DNA of 64,000 bases from Diabrotica undecimpunctata (lineage: Eukaryota > Arthropoda > Insecta > Coleoptera > Chrysomelidae): contig NC_092808.1 in NCBI RefSeq assembly GCF_040954645.1, forward strand, positions 12,329,883 through 12,393,882, written 5' to 3'. Positions 22,941 to 33,380 of the stretch are shown here, one piece after another. The notes under the pieces were generated by a model. That model ran no database searches, had not been told where the DNA came from, and saw nothing but the letters and a program-made list of their open reading frames with translations. Numbering within the stretch: the stretch's first letter is position 1; each line of letters begins with the position of its first letter. The position numbers were made by a program, and so were the translations under genes.

Positions 22941-23259
22941 CTGATATATCATTCCAATTTTAAATAATGCTTTTCAACTTATCATGCGTTAACGGTTTTT
23001 TCTTGTCAAACTCATATTTCTAACACAAATTGATAAAAAAGTCAACAATTAAATATTATAAATTTAAAACGTGGATGCCTAAGTGGTGTACTGGCGGAAC
23101 CCCAGCGCACTTTTTTCTTCGTACCACACAACCAACACGCAACACGACAGTTCTCAGCATAAACTAAAAATAAGTGAAGAGGTTTTGTCCTAATGCATAT
23201 GTAGACGCTCTGTTGCCAACTTCTGCAATTAAAATATATATTAAAGAACATTTATTACT

Positions 23260-23299
23260 GGGGTTCCTCAGGTACCCCTTTTAGGCATTCAAGTGTTAA
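23260..23299. repeat. Possible piggyBac terminus: subterminal palindrome next to TTAA
   Basis: GGGGTTCCTCAGGTACCCC (23260-23278) is a near-perfect palindrome, followed by AGGCATTCAAGTG and TTAA (23296-23299). A subterminal hairpin beside a TTAA is what a piggyBac end would look like, and this is the N-terminal side of the relic at 22045-22940. No matching opposite terminus was seen. Confidence 0.35.
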
Positions 23300-23760
23300 T
23301 AAATTCTAGGTACAGCTCTTTACCTCTGTTTTGTGAACTTTTCCTATAGTAACTAAATGGTCCGTTGTACTTTTTCTTTTATAGTTGCAGAAATCATTTG
23401 GGATATAAGCGACCTAATACTAAAATTGAGTTGCCTGTTTTCAAGTTGCAGGAAAAAAGTAAAGTTCTTATAATATCCGCCAAATTTCTACAGAAAACTG
23501 CAGAAATAATGTCGGATAATTCAACTATAATATTATTAGATTATATTAAAACTTACGAATGATTTACAGCCTCTTGGAAATCTGAAACAATATAAAATAT
23601 TAATTAGATATACATTTCAAATGTTTAATAAAATGTCGTTAATATTAATAACAACTGTAGTAAAGACATTTTACTACATACTAAAGATTTTAGAGATACA
23701 ATTTAAAATTATATCTTAAAACAATAGAAAAGCAGCTTTCGGAGATTATTTTTCATCCCT
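23300..23760. other. Unassigned AT-rich DNA
   Basis: The 65-codon plus frame at 23365-23562 (containing KIELPVFKLQEKSK) is not recognised. Nothing else is visible. Confidence 0.4.
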
Positions 23761-23765
23761 ACTTA

Positions 23766-24205
23766 ATGTTTATTTATTTATTTAATACACGGGATGACCC
23801 CATTAACAGTTTAAATTACAATAAACAATATCACAGTTACGATTTAAAACTTGAAATAACTTATAATATAAAATCAACATTAGAAAGTTTAAAAAATGAG
23901 ACTAAGAATCTTACACACTAAAAAAAAAAAAACAAACAAAATATAACAAGAACAAAATTCAAGAATCCCAATATACATATCATAAAGCAAGAAATCTTTT
24001 TAACTGAGTTAAAGTTGTATTGAAAATATCAAAGTCGCGAACATTTAATAGCCCCATGTATATCTCCAATGGGTTGTGAATACCATAGGTTGTTCTATGG
24101 AAAGGAATAATGAAAACATTGTGGTATCGTAGAGCTTGATGGGGAACATTAAAGTTAATCTGCTTAACAGGTTTGGACAATAAATAAATCCATGTATGAT
24201 TTTAT
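23766..24205 (-). pseudogene. Jockey/CR1-like LINE, 3' end with (TAAA)n tail
   Basis: The minus strand reads KIIHGFI, then in a shifted frame QINFNVPHQALRYHNVF, IPFHRTTYGIHNPLE and MGLLN, which is the conserved C-terminal box (H-R-T-x-Y-G-x-x-x-P) of Jockey/CR1-type polymerases. About 200 bases further it ends in TAAATAAATAAATAAA, a typical 3' tail. The upstream part of the same element is at 25545-26195, separated by a Tc1-type insertion. Confidence 0.75.
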
Positions 24206-25544
24206 ACACTCGCGATCATAAAATCTGGGTCACCTTGAAAATCACCGATATTTTATTTGTAAGGAGCTTTATCGTAAATAATAATAACACAAATATAAAC
24301 TTATGCATGTTTCTGAGAATTGTTGCGGTTTCCTTTGTAACAAAGAATTCCAATAGTGCCGATTTCGAGGTAAAATGCACACTTCCCAAAATGAACGCTA
24401 CCTATAACTCCGCATGTTTTAGATGTCTCGTTTGTACTTCGACTTTCTGTTCAAATGCAACGGACAAACGTTTATTATTGCCACCATTAGTGTTTATTAG
24501 TGCCATTATCAGTGTTTATTTTTTGACAAAAATGCCTTTGACTATTGTTGAAACGTCACAAATTGTTGCACTTGTGGAAGACGGTCACACTCAACGGCAA
24601 GTCGCAAGAACTGTTGGCGTAAGCTTTTCTACGGTTCAACGAGTGCTTCAACGCTTTCAGGAGGCAAGTTTGCTAACCAGGCGACCTGGCTCTGGACGAA
24701 GAAGAACGACCAAGGCACTAGATGACCGTTTCCTTATGTTTCAGGCTTTACGAAACCGGGCCTCAACTGCGGTTATGCATCAAAATCGTCTAGCAGAAGT
24801 ACGAAATGGCAATTTTAGTGTTGCAACAGTCAGAAGAAGACTTCGTTCTTCTTGACTATCTTCTCGGGTAATGGCTAGAAGACCGCCACTTCGCCGGGTG
24901 CCTCGAGTTGCATGACTAGCTTTTGCTCGACAATACGCGCATTGGGAATTAACGATTGTAGCAAAGTGTTATTTTCAGATGAATCTCGTTTCTGCCTAAC
25001 TGGATCCGATGGACGTGTTAGAGTTTAGAGGAGAACCGGTGAACGATTTTCACAAGCTTGTATTGCTCCAAGAATGCCATTTGGTGGAGGGTCGGTCATG
25101 GCTTGGGGAGGTATATCTTCCGACTTCCACACAGAATTACCCTTCATCGAAAATGGGTCCCTAACTGCACGAAGATACAGTACGGAGATTCCGGAAGAAC
25201 ATGTTATGCCCAATATGGCAGGGCTTGGAGAAAACGCCGTTTTTATGCAGGACAACGTGCGACCGCACGTTGCCAGGATCAGTATGTAATACTTGGACGA
25301 AGTTGGAATTACGAAGGTACCCTGGCCAGCTAGCTCTCCGGACCTGAATCCCATCGAACATCTCTGGGACGATTTGAAAAAACGTATTCAAACCCATACA
25401 CCTCCTCCTAACAACGCACAGGAGCTTAAGGATCTGTTAGTGAAGAGAGTGGAATAATATACCACATGTAATCCGGAGAAAAATTGAGAGTACGCCCCGT
25501 CGTCTGCAAGAGGTTATGAACAGTACTGAACAGTATTAAAAAAT
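24206..25544 (+). mobile_element. Tc1-type transposon inserted in a LINE, right end missing
   Basis: A Tc1-type transposase relic lies between two halves of one minus-strand LINE. The left boundary is near 24205, where LINE sequence meets TACACTCGCGATC. On the right the LINE resumes only a few bases after the transposase stop codon at about 25541, so the right inverted repeat has been lost, together with roughly 100 codons of LINE sequence. I saw no inverted copy of the left end. Confidence 0.65.
24532..25542 (+). pseudogene. Tc1 transposase, all three catalytic residues retained but frame broken
   Basis: Start ATG at 24532. N-terminal helix-turn-helix: IVALVEDGHTQRQVAR, FSTVQRVLQRFQEA, then the basic RRPGSGRRRTTKALDDRF. 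Second DNA-binding segment: RNRASTAVMHQNRLAE and ATVRRRLRS. Catalytic domain: FSDESRFCLTGSDGRVRV, GGGSVMAWGGI, FMQDNVRPHVA, and WPASSPDLNPIEHLWDD. The spacing from the second aspartate to the glutamate is 34, the Tc1 signature. C-terminus: IPHVIRRKIESTPRRLQEVM. Damage includes stops near 24855, 24912, 25024 and 25286 and frameshifts near 24950 and 25450. It is better preserved than the copy at 8457. Confidence 0.9.
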
Positions 25545-26195
25545 AGTTCTAACTAAGCAACAATACACTAATCTTGTCGAATCAATGGAGAAATATTTGC
25601 AATACCTAGTAACGAAATTAAGAAGTTTAGATGTCTTTATTGAAATAGAGTTTATGTGGTCATATAAAGTAATCTTCTCATCGAAAATAACACCCAAATC
25701 CCGAATAGAAGAAACATATTTCAGTAGCTGATTATTAATAGTATAGCTTGTTCCAATTCTATCAACTTTACGAGAAAAACTTATAAAACAACGTTTTTTT
25801 TCATTAAAGTGGAGTTTGTTCTGATCGCATCAATTTTGTAGTCGGTCTAAGTCATCTTGTAGCAAGGTTTGATCTTTTAAGCTATCTATAACTTGCCAAA
25901 ATTTTAAGTCATCTACCAATATTAGACATCTGGTATTTAGGAAACAGGAAGTGATGTCGTTAACGAAGATATTAAATTGAAGTATAGAAGTATGGCCTCC
26001 TTGAGGAACTCCAGATGTTACTGTGATACCAATCTATCTTCTTTGGTGATACTGTCAGACAGATGACAACCTATCTTGACTCTTTAACTTCTCACAGATG
26101 TAGAGTTGTTAATCCATTCAACAAACCTGACATGAAAGCCTATATTAAGTAATTTGCCCAAAGGCATTCATTGGTTTAGAAGTGTAGATCAGCTA
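25545..26195 (-). pseudogene. Jockey/CR1-like LINE, reverse transcriptase core
   Basis: The minus strand reads NIGFHVRFVEWINN-like sequence, then KIGCHLSDSITK, SGVPQGGHTSILQFNIFVND, LILVDDLKFWQVI (F/YADD motif reading VDDLK), NKLHFNEKKRCFISFSRK, and GVIFDEKITLYDHINSI with RYCKYFSIDSTRLVY. These are motifs 4 to 7 and the thumb of a Jockey/CR1 polymerase. The first residue of the catalytic box is Val-Asp-Asp rather than Ala-Asp-Asp. An 18-base insertion flanked by TATCAC repeats lies just before GVPQG. The 3' part continues at 24205. Confidence 0.8.
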
Positions 26196-26199
26196 CAGT

Positions 26200-26640
26200 T
26201 GTGCGAAAGTGCAATTTTCAGAGATACCCAAGTCAATATGCGGACTAAGTGAAACACTCCACATATTTCAATACACCTTTTATTATGACAATAACTAAAT
26301 GGTTTACCGCTTTCTCAGCTTCATTTAAAGCCATCCCTATGATTCCCCGAGTTATTTTTTTGTAGAAACTGTATAAAAAGCAATTCAATATATCTTTTTA
26401 CTTTCATGTTCACGTTTTCTCCCTCACATTCTTCCTCAAGGACAACAGCAGTTATTTAACTTGATCCAAGGACACAGGTAGGTAAAGAGATGGGTCTTTT
26501 ACGTGCATCGTATATACACGAACAGATGACGCCTGTGGCATCGACGTTGCTATAACGACGGTTGTCCAGGGACGGGCTAGAAACAATTTATAATTATAAG
26601 AGTAATCGGCTTTAAAAAAAGTATGTTGGATACCGATGTT
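26200..26640. other. Unassigned DNA
   Basis: No recognisable frame or repeat. It lies between two minus-strand LINE fragments. Confidence 0.45.
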
Positions 26641-26649
26641 GACAAAAAA

Positions 26650-27128
26650 ATATTTGTATGTACAGCGTTAACAGGCCTTTTAGGCCCATTGCTGGATGGA
26701 TAGTTTCCATCGTTTTCTATTCTTAGCTAACAGCTTCCAATCTCTGATTCCCATCTCTCTGACATCTTCCATCACTGCATCTCTCCATTTCTTTCTTGGT
26801 CTTCCTCTCTTTTTTTTGCCCTCAGGTACTCTCCAAGCAATATTCTTGACTAGTCCATTACCTTGCATTCTTTCTAGGTGGCCGAGCCATTCTAGTCTAC
26901 GTTTTTTCACCACATTTGTTATTGTAGGGTTAGCATACAACTGATACACTTCTGCATTAGTTCGTCTTCTCCATTCTCCTTCTACTACTTTTCCACCAAA
27001 TATTCTGCGAAGTATCTTTCTTTCCCATGCTTCCAATGTGTTCTGTACGGTTTTGTTCATAGTCCATGTCTCGGCAGCGTATAGCATTGTGGGTCTAATT
27101 ATAGTTTCGTATACTCTTATTTTTGTAT
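26650..27128 (-). pseudogene. Non-LTR retrotransposon, intact C-terminal fragment
   Basis: An uninterrupted frame of at least 135 codons runs IRVYETIIRPTMLYAAETW, ERKILRRIFGGKVV, RRRTNAEVYQLY, VKKRRLEWLGHLERMQGN, RVPEGKKKRGRPRKKWRDAV and NRKRWKLSIQQ. This is the region after the polymerase domain of an RTE-like LINE, distinct from the other families here (it has W-L-G-H-L-E-R-M and a G-R-P-R-K-K-W block). Lack of stops suggests a young 5'-truncated insertion. The 3' untranslated part is short. Confidence 0.8.
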
Positions 27129-27129
27129 T

Positions 27130-27684
27130 ACGAGATATATAAAAAATATTTACTTAAACCAAATAGCTATTATATTAAAAAAATATCAAGAAATAAAGAA
27201 ATATCAAAACTTTTCGTGTACTAAAATACTAGTGCATGAAAAGAATGTTAAAAAGTGATGAAGTAAAGAAGTGAAGAAATTTCTAAAGCACTCTAAAAAA
27301 TACAGAAAGGTAACTCAGTTGATATTCCGGAAGAAGTGTGGAGAGACATGAATAAGTTTACTAATAGGTTTATGCAATATAACTATAGAAGTGGAAGAAA
27401 TGCTAAACGAATGGAGAAACAGTATCTTACTATTTATGGACACAAACTACAGGAAAAAAAGAATTAGAACAAAGTGTAGAACAGTGAAGACAAGGTCCTT
27501 AAAAAAAGGGCTTGGAGCTTAATAGAATAAAAAAGTATTTGGAATGTTCATTTAAAAGTGGGGTTACTAGTACAAATAAAATGAAAACTTTAGGTGGCGA
27601 AATCATTGAGAAAAGTAATTTAGTAACTTGGGTGTGCGAGAAAAGTAATTTAGGTGGTGAAAAGTACAGAGTAATGGTGAAATC
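27130..27684. other. Unassigned AT-rich DNA
   Basis: Only short frames occur. A duplicated phrase (GAGAAAAGTAATTTAG near 27608 and 27639) is present. No known function. Confidence 0.45.
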
Positions 27685-29480
27685 TTCTTCTTCTTCTTCT
27701 TCCTTCTTGTATGTAGGCTTTAAAGCCTGTTTCTTCTTCAATATTAGCCTCCTAAATTAAGTTTAAATTATCGCACAATCTTTTTCTTGGTCTACCAATA
27801 CTTCATCGTCCATTTGGTGAGCTATTCGTACTATCCTATCATCTGCCATTCTACTAATGTGTTCGTTTCAGTTTCGTTTCCGCTTTGTCACCCATCACTT
27901 TATGTCTTCTATATTGCATGGTATTTTTATGTTTTTGCTTCTCTCCCTATCCAACAGACTTTTCCCTTATGTTCGTGGTATTTTCATCTCTGTTATTTCT
28001 AGTAGTCGTCTCGTTTTAGATGTGTTAGGTCTTGTCTCGCCGTGTATCTTAATATAGGTCTAATTACTGCTTTATAGATTCTTGTTTTTGTCTTTTCTTA
28101 GGTGTTTGTTCTTCCAGATTTTGTCATTAAGAGATACCGCCGCTTTACTTGTTTTTAAGCTTTCCTGTCGTACTTCTTCTTCAACATCTCCGTAACTAGT
28201 TATATCTATTCCCAGATATCTAAACCTTGCTTCCTGCTTTATTATTTTTCCATCAATTTCGATTTTACATCGTGGTGGTTATATTGAAGATGTTTGTTAA
28301 TCTTTAGAGCTCGTCTGCATACCATAATATTTGGATTTCTTTCTTTCTGATTTCTTCCCTGATTCTGTAACCAGGACCTACACGTACTGCTTGTATTATT
28401 TCGTCCATTATTATATTAAAGAGAATGGGCTTAACGAATCACCTTACTCCGCTTTTTACTGGTATACACTGTGCTAATTTTCCATTTATCTTTGCCCTTT
28501 GCCTGTGTTCGATTATGAAAGTAGATGTTTTCGATGGTTTGTATAATATTGATTGGTATGTTTCTTTTATACAGTAGGTGTAAGACGTCCTCGACTTAGA
28601 TGCGATCGAAAGCCTTTATTAGGTCTATAAAACATAGATACGCTGGTTTATTGTACTCGATGGCCTTTTCTGTGATTTGTCTTAGTACAAATATGGCATC
28701 TACGAAGAAACCTTCTCATCTAAATCCTTGTTGTTCATCTGATAAAGATGGTGGTTTATTAATTTTGTTGATTAGGACTTTTGTGGTAAGCTTAAGTGCG
28801 GTGTTCAGAAGATTTATACCTCTATAATTGTTGGAGTCTTCTTTATCTCCTTTCTTGAACATTTTTTTGTCATCTTTGGGGTTATACTTTCTCCTCCGTG
28901 TTTTAGAAGCTCGTTGGTTATTCCGTCAAGTCCTGGTGACCTTCTATTTTTGAGTAAATGTATGGCTATCTCTACTTCCTGAGAACTGATTTCTATTTCA
29001 TGTCTTAATTCAGGTACGTTATTGTGTTGATTATTATTTTCCTTTCCTATTTAAACAGTTCCGTCAGGTATCTTTCCTATTCGTTAGCTGGTATGTTATT
29101 GTATTCCTTCAATTCTACCTACCACCAATTCTATTTCTTTTCGTTGGTTTCTTATGAATCTCCATATTTGTTTTTGTGTACCGTAGAAGTCGCTTTCAAT
29201 CTTTTTTGTAAACTGTTTCCAGTGTTCATTTTTTTGTTTTTCTTACCAGCTGCTTCTTTTCATTTTGTATTCTTCTATCCTAGGTGTTTCGAAATTCTGG
29301 TGTATTTGATGTTTTGTAATTCGTGTAGGCCTCTCGTGTCTCTTTACATTTCTCTTTTAATTCTTTTCTGAACGATGGTTTATTGCTGTTGTTTCGTTTG
29401 TTTAGTATGACTTTGCCTTTTCCTAGGGAAAACAATGGGAATAATTGCAGTAAGTTTAGAAAGGGATGAATGAAGTAGAA
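27685..29480 (-). pseudogene. RTE-like LINE, second family, nearly complete polymerase region
   Basis: From the 5' side (29480): SFRKELKEKCKETREAYTNY, IWRFIRNQRKEIELVVGRI, then LLNTALKLTTKVLINKI, LSDEQQGFR, ITEKAIEYNKPAYLCFIDLI followed by KAFDRI, and IENIYFHNRTQAK. Past the catalytic region it reads IKTRIYKAVIRPILRY-like sequence and a C-terminal tail that matches the copy at 2185-2470. It ends in a (GAA)n run (TTC repeats at 27685-27705). Many stops and frameshifts interrupt it. The endonuclease is missing. Confidence 0.8.
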
Positions 29481-29978
29481 GAAGCCGAGTGGCATATTGT
29501 ATAAACAGAAAGAGTCCAATAAAACTGAAAGGAAAAACTGAAACAAAACTGTCATAAGACTAACTATGATGAGTGTAAATCACCAAATGCCCGGCAGTTA
29601 AAAAAAAAACTAACAACGAATATATGTGAATGAATAGATAAGTGGAGTAACAAAAGATTAAATTAACAATAGACATACTAGAAGTCGAAGAGTGTCACCA
29701 ATTGTTGCCAAACTCAGAGAACACAGTTTAAGATGATTAGTTTATTCAATCGTTAAATGATAATTATGCAATAGAGCAAATTGCTGAGTTGCAAATTCAT
29801 GGAAGAAGTAGGGAAAAAATACTAAAGAAGATCTAATGGCCCCCACTTAGACAGGACATGCCTGTAAAGAAGATTAATACTGGTAACTAACAAGATTGAA
29901 ACGATGGAGAGAAATATTTAGAGAGGCAGACCCCGCATAGAAATAGTAAAGAGAACAATGATGATTGAGACATTATCA
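29481..29978. other. Unassigned DNA
   Basis: Near 29925-29960 the plus strand reads RGRPRIEIVKRT, which may be a LINE C-terminal scrap interrupted by the Harbinger-like insertion. Otherwise nothing is recognised. Confidence 0.35.
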
Positions 29979-30926
29979 GGGTCCTGATTCTATTTCATTT
30001 CGATGTCGAAATTTAAAAGCGACTACGCCATGACAGTCGCAATCGCTAGCGATTCTCATTCATTTCGATTGTAGTTAAAACTGGGAATATTTACTTTATC
30101 ATTTTGACACTGCTGAAAATTTGGTTTGGCCCTGTTGTTTATTGGCTGCACGCTGCACTACGCTTGTTGAATGTTTGTTTTGTTTACGTTACGTGAACGT
30201 CTTTTTTTCTTGTTTGAGTTGTTAAATCATAAATAGTGGCCATTCTCAATTATATTTTGAATTGAAAGAAAAGATGGCAAGAAAAAAAGGCGATGTGAGA
30301 GATCCTTAAGTTATAACCACTAAGATTTGACTTAGTGGTTATATTCTAATATATTCTTAAATTTACTGCAGCTTAGTAATACTAACTCTAAACATTTTGG
30401 GTATCCTAGAGGCATAAACACCTTCTTCCAAATATGGTTCTAATACCCTTATTAAATAATTTGCAGCTTGTTTATTAAGCCGGAATTGCTGCCTAAATTG
30501 AGCATCACTTAGTGAAAAAGAATTTTGAGTATCCCGTAACATTCTTCTTATCCTCCGTTGTGAGCGTCGGATATCTATCCTTTCTAATTCCCCCAAAACT
30601 AGCAAATGTCCGTAAAATACAGCCATATTAATACTTTTTGCCTCAGTTTTCCTTGTAAGGATCAAAACACAACACCGCCTACCTAAACTGAACCTAACTT
30701 CACTTCTCCGTTCTCCCAGTCCAGCCAGTCATGTCAGATTAATTTCGACTCGAAATGAAATTTCAACCACTTTCTTGAAGTTGAAATTAATTTCGATAAA
30801 TCGAAAATTAGTGACGTCGTTTGGTTAGTTCAGCTGAAATCCACAAGGTTCGCAAAGTCGCATTTCGACGTCGCCATATTAATTTCGACATGTTTTGAGT
30901 CGAAATCTCAATTAGAATCAGGGCCC
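29979..30926. mobile_element. PIF/Harbinger-like element, internally deleted
   Basis: The ends GGGTCCTGATTCTA (29979) and TAGAATCAGGGCCC (30926) are inverted copies with one mismatch. TCGAAAT/ATTTCGA boxes are repeated inside both ends, a layout seen in PIF/Harbinger elements. A relic of the transposase N-terminus lies on the minus strand. At 948 bp it is far too short for the two-gene autonomous form. The expected 3-bp target duplication is not evident. Confidence 0.7.
30363..30665 (-). pseudogene. Harbinger nuclease (HARBI1-like), N-terminal 100 residues
   Basis: The frame reads RSQRRIRRMLRDTQNSFSLS, then DAQFRQQFRLNKQAANYLIR and VLEPYLEEG. In HARBI1-like nucleases the N-terminal region has the pattern R-x-x-x-x-R-x-x-x-R-D, then F-x-x-x-F-R-L-x-K, then a short leucine-rich helix. 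The catalytic DDE portion is absent; the frame ends at a stop at 30363 near the left end of the element. This supports an internal deletion derivative. Confidence 0.65.
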
Positions 30927-31855
30927 AGGATTTGTTCCTCGTTTACTTGTGATTTATAATGGAAAATAGCCCAATTGAACACTAACAGAAGGGTTATTTT
31001 CTGGTATTATTGTATATGGAAATGGCAGTTGTGTCTGTTCTGTATATTTTCAGGCTTTGTAAGCTCTTAGCTAAATGTTATCTTCTTCTTCTCTCTTCTA
31101 TCCATAAACTCTTTCTTCAAATTTTTCCTTTCATAATAAAAGGCAAAACTGATTTTAATTTATAATTATCTTACTTTTACATAAGGACTAAATCAGCAAC
31201 TTTGCTGAATAATCCTCGTATAGGAGCGAAACAAAATTTTTTAACTAGCTATATATATTCAAACAAACTGTTAACACCACTTTAGTCCCTTCCACAACTC
31301 CCAAACGGACCCGAAATATATTCATAGGCCGCATTCCCAATAAAATCTATTTACCCGGACCTGTGTCACTCCTGAGTCATCCTCATCCCATCGGGTGTTC
31401 GAGCGTCCGTCGTTGCGACGTCGGACGGGCGACCATCCTCGTAGTGTTCCATGTAGGGTTCTAGATTGGAAATGGGACAAACAGTTGTTTTTAATGATCC
31501 GACTCAGAGTATTGATTCCTTAGCCGAAATTGATGTGTTGATAGCCTATTGCGGAATGCTAATATCGACACCGCTTTTAATAGTTTAACTAAACAAAAAA
31601 GTTTTGTTGGGTTTTGGTTTTTATATCATAATTTTATTGAAAGATCTTGTATATTAAACTATTTTTGAATATATTTTTTAAAAATATGAAGAGTTTGTAT
31701 AAGGTATTTGTAATAAGCTTAAAATTATTAATTCTTAAAATACACTGGGGTGCAAAATTAACCGGACACTCAGATTTCTTTGTTTTTTGTTGGTGTTTAG
31801 ATCAAAACTTGTTTAATTTGTTTGATCTGTATTTTATGCATTCTACAACCAAATT
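30927..31855. other. Unassigned DNA
   Basis: A GC-richer patch at 31370-31440 contains CGTCCGTCGTTGCGACG, partly palindromic. No gene or repeat boundary is recognised. Confidence 0.4.
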
Positions 31856-31858
31856 AAA

Positions 31859-32430
31859 TTATTATGGGAGACTTGAACGCAAAAGTTGGTGCCGAAATAA
31901 CACAAGATATAACCTGAAAGTATGGACTTGGAGAAAGGAACGAAAGAGGGCAGAGACTAATACAGTTCTGCCAAGAAGAGAATTGCATTATAGCAAATAC
32001 TTTGTTTCAACAACCTAAAAGACGTATATATACCTGGAAATGTCCAGATAATCAAGAAGGAAAGGTAGTCAGAAATTAAATCGACTATATTATCATTAAC
32101 AGAAGGTTTAGAAACAGTATTATATCTGCAAAAACATTCCCAAGTGTAGACGCAGCAACTAATCATAATCTGTTCTGTGCTGGATTCAAACTAAAACTAA
32201 AAATAATAAAAACCCCGACAGCTCAGAAAAAACATAATAATCGACTCCTAAGAAATGCCGACATAACAGATGAGTGCGGAAATAAGATAAACCATGAAAT
32301 TAAAAAACAGCTAGAAAGATCTGAACAAGATAATATCGGACAAAATATAGATATAATGAATTCCGCCATGGTGACCATAGCAGACGAAGGTTTGAAATTA
32401 GAAAAAGAGGCAGAGAGCAGTTTTCACTAC
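31859..32430 (+). pseudogene. RTE-like LINE, endonuclease domain fragment
   Basis: In one frame with two stops the plus strand reads IIMGDLNAKVGAEITQ, KYGLGERNERGQRLIQFCQE, NCIIANTLFQQPKRRIYTWK, IDYIIINRRFRN and TNHNLFCAGFKLKL, then a charged linker. This is the C-terminal half of the AP-type endonuclease of RTE elements (the family annotated in insects as craniofacial development protein 2-like). The conserved S-D-H catalytic box reads T-N-H here. The upstream half and the reverse transcriptase are missing. Confidence 0.8.
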
Positions 32431-32516
32431 TTCTGCTAGTAGTGAACTAGTGAGTGAACTAGAAGTGACTAGTGAGTGTAGTACTGTCTGGGGGCTCGGG
32501 AGACTGAGACCTCGGA
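32431..32516 (+). repeat. Short imperfect repeats of AGTGA/CTAGTGAGTG
   Basis: ACTAGTGAGTGAACTAG and GACTAGTGAGTG occur within 60 bases, directly between the endonuclease fragment and the next RNA motif. Confidence 0.5.
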
Positions 32517-32562
32517 AGCCCTGAAGAAGACATCAGAGAGGATGTCGAAAGCTCGGCAAAAT
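32517..32562 (+). ncRNA. CTGAAGA/GAAA stem motif (hammerhead-like), best stem II
   Basis: The order is GCC, CTGAAGA (32521-32527), A, stem II GACATC/GATGTC (32529-32534 with 32541-32546, loop AGAGAG), GAAA (32547-32550), GCTC, then GGC pairing with GCC. Six perfect base pairs in stem II use different bases from the motif at 10323, while flanking core strings and the trailing CGGCAAAA are the same. A (TA)n tract follows about 120 bases downstream. Confidence 0.6.
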
Positions 32563-32671
32563 GGATATCGACGCGGTTCAACCCGGAAAACTGGTGAGTT
32601 TAATATTAATTTTTATAATAATATTAATCTTAGCTCTAAGTTTAATTGTACTAACCGCGGAAATCTTTCCG

Positions 32672-32674
<3 letters not shown>

Positions 32675-32715
<41 letters not shown>

Positions 32716-32776
32716 TATATGTATATGTATATATGTATATATATATATGTATATATATGTATATATATATATATAA
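32675..32776. repeat. (TA)n/(TATG)n microsatellite
   Basis: TA units with interspersed TATG. Open frames across it are repeat artefacts. Confidence 0.95.
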
Positions 32777-33293
32777 ACAAACAAATAAAGCCTGTATTGT
32801 TACTAAAGCTGATGCACTTATGCAGATATAAGATTATACCAATTCATACGAAACCACTTTCTGATTGGTTCGTTTTGATCGATTCATTCCAGTTCGACGC
32901 ATCTCTATTCAAGATCAATGACATGCTCTCACATCCTTCGGCCCTATGGCCATACATTTAAATTGATTGCCATAACAGTTTAAACAGCGTGTCACGTTCT
33001 GTGGCCGAGAAACATTTTTTTAAAAGATGGGGCTTATCCTTTGTTTTTCTTCTCTTATGTTTTTGTAGGATGAGATAAAAATAATGGTAACCGGCTAAAA
33101 TGACCGCAAAATATGGAAATTTACTGGGGACTTCTTCATGTTCCAGCGTTGGCGTTTATATGGATAAATACTTTTTGTATGTTACTGCTAAACGTTGGTT
33201 TTATTTTCTTTTTACATATTTTTATATAAAATGTGTTACATTTTTGTTGTTTATTTTTTTTAAAGATAACCCATTTTAATTAGATTTATTCAG

Positions 33294-33295
<2 letters not shown>
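32777..33295. other. Unassigned DNA
   Basis: No recognised frame, RNA or element end. Confidence 0.45.

Positions 33296-33362
<67 letters not shown>
33296..33362 (-). repeat. (TA)n tract forming the 3' tail of a LINE
   Basis: The reverse transcriptase element at 33363-34478 ends on the minus strand with CTGTGGAAATCCTTG, directly followed by about 33 TA units. The tract is therefore positioned as the retrotransposon tail. Confidence 0.85.
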
Positions 33363-33364
<2 letters not shown>

Positions 33365-33380
33365 AGGATTTCCACAGTTT

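Noticed and set aside
29024..29371. 115-codon hydrophobic plus-strand frame resembling a membrane protein
   Set aside because: Antisense of the RTE-like element at 27685-29480; the hydrophobicity comes from reading A-rich coding DNA backwards.
31647..32018. 123-codon frame as a gene
   Set aside because: It crosses the endonuclease fragment in the wrong frame; the correct frame starts at 31859.
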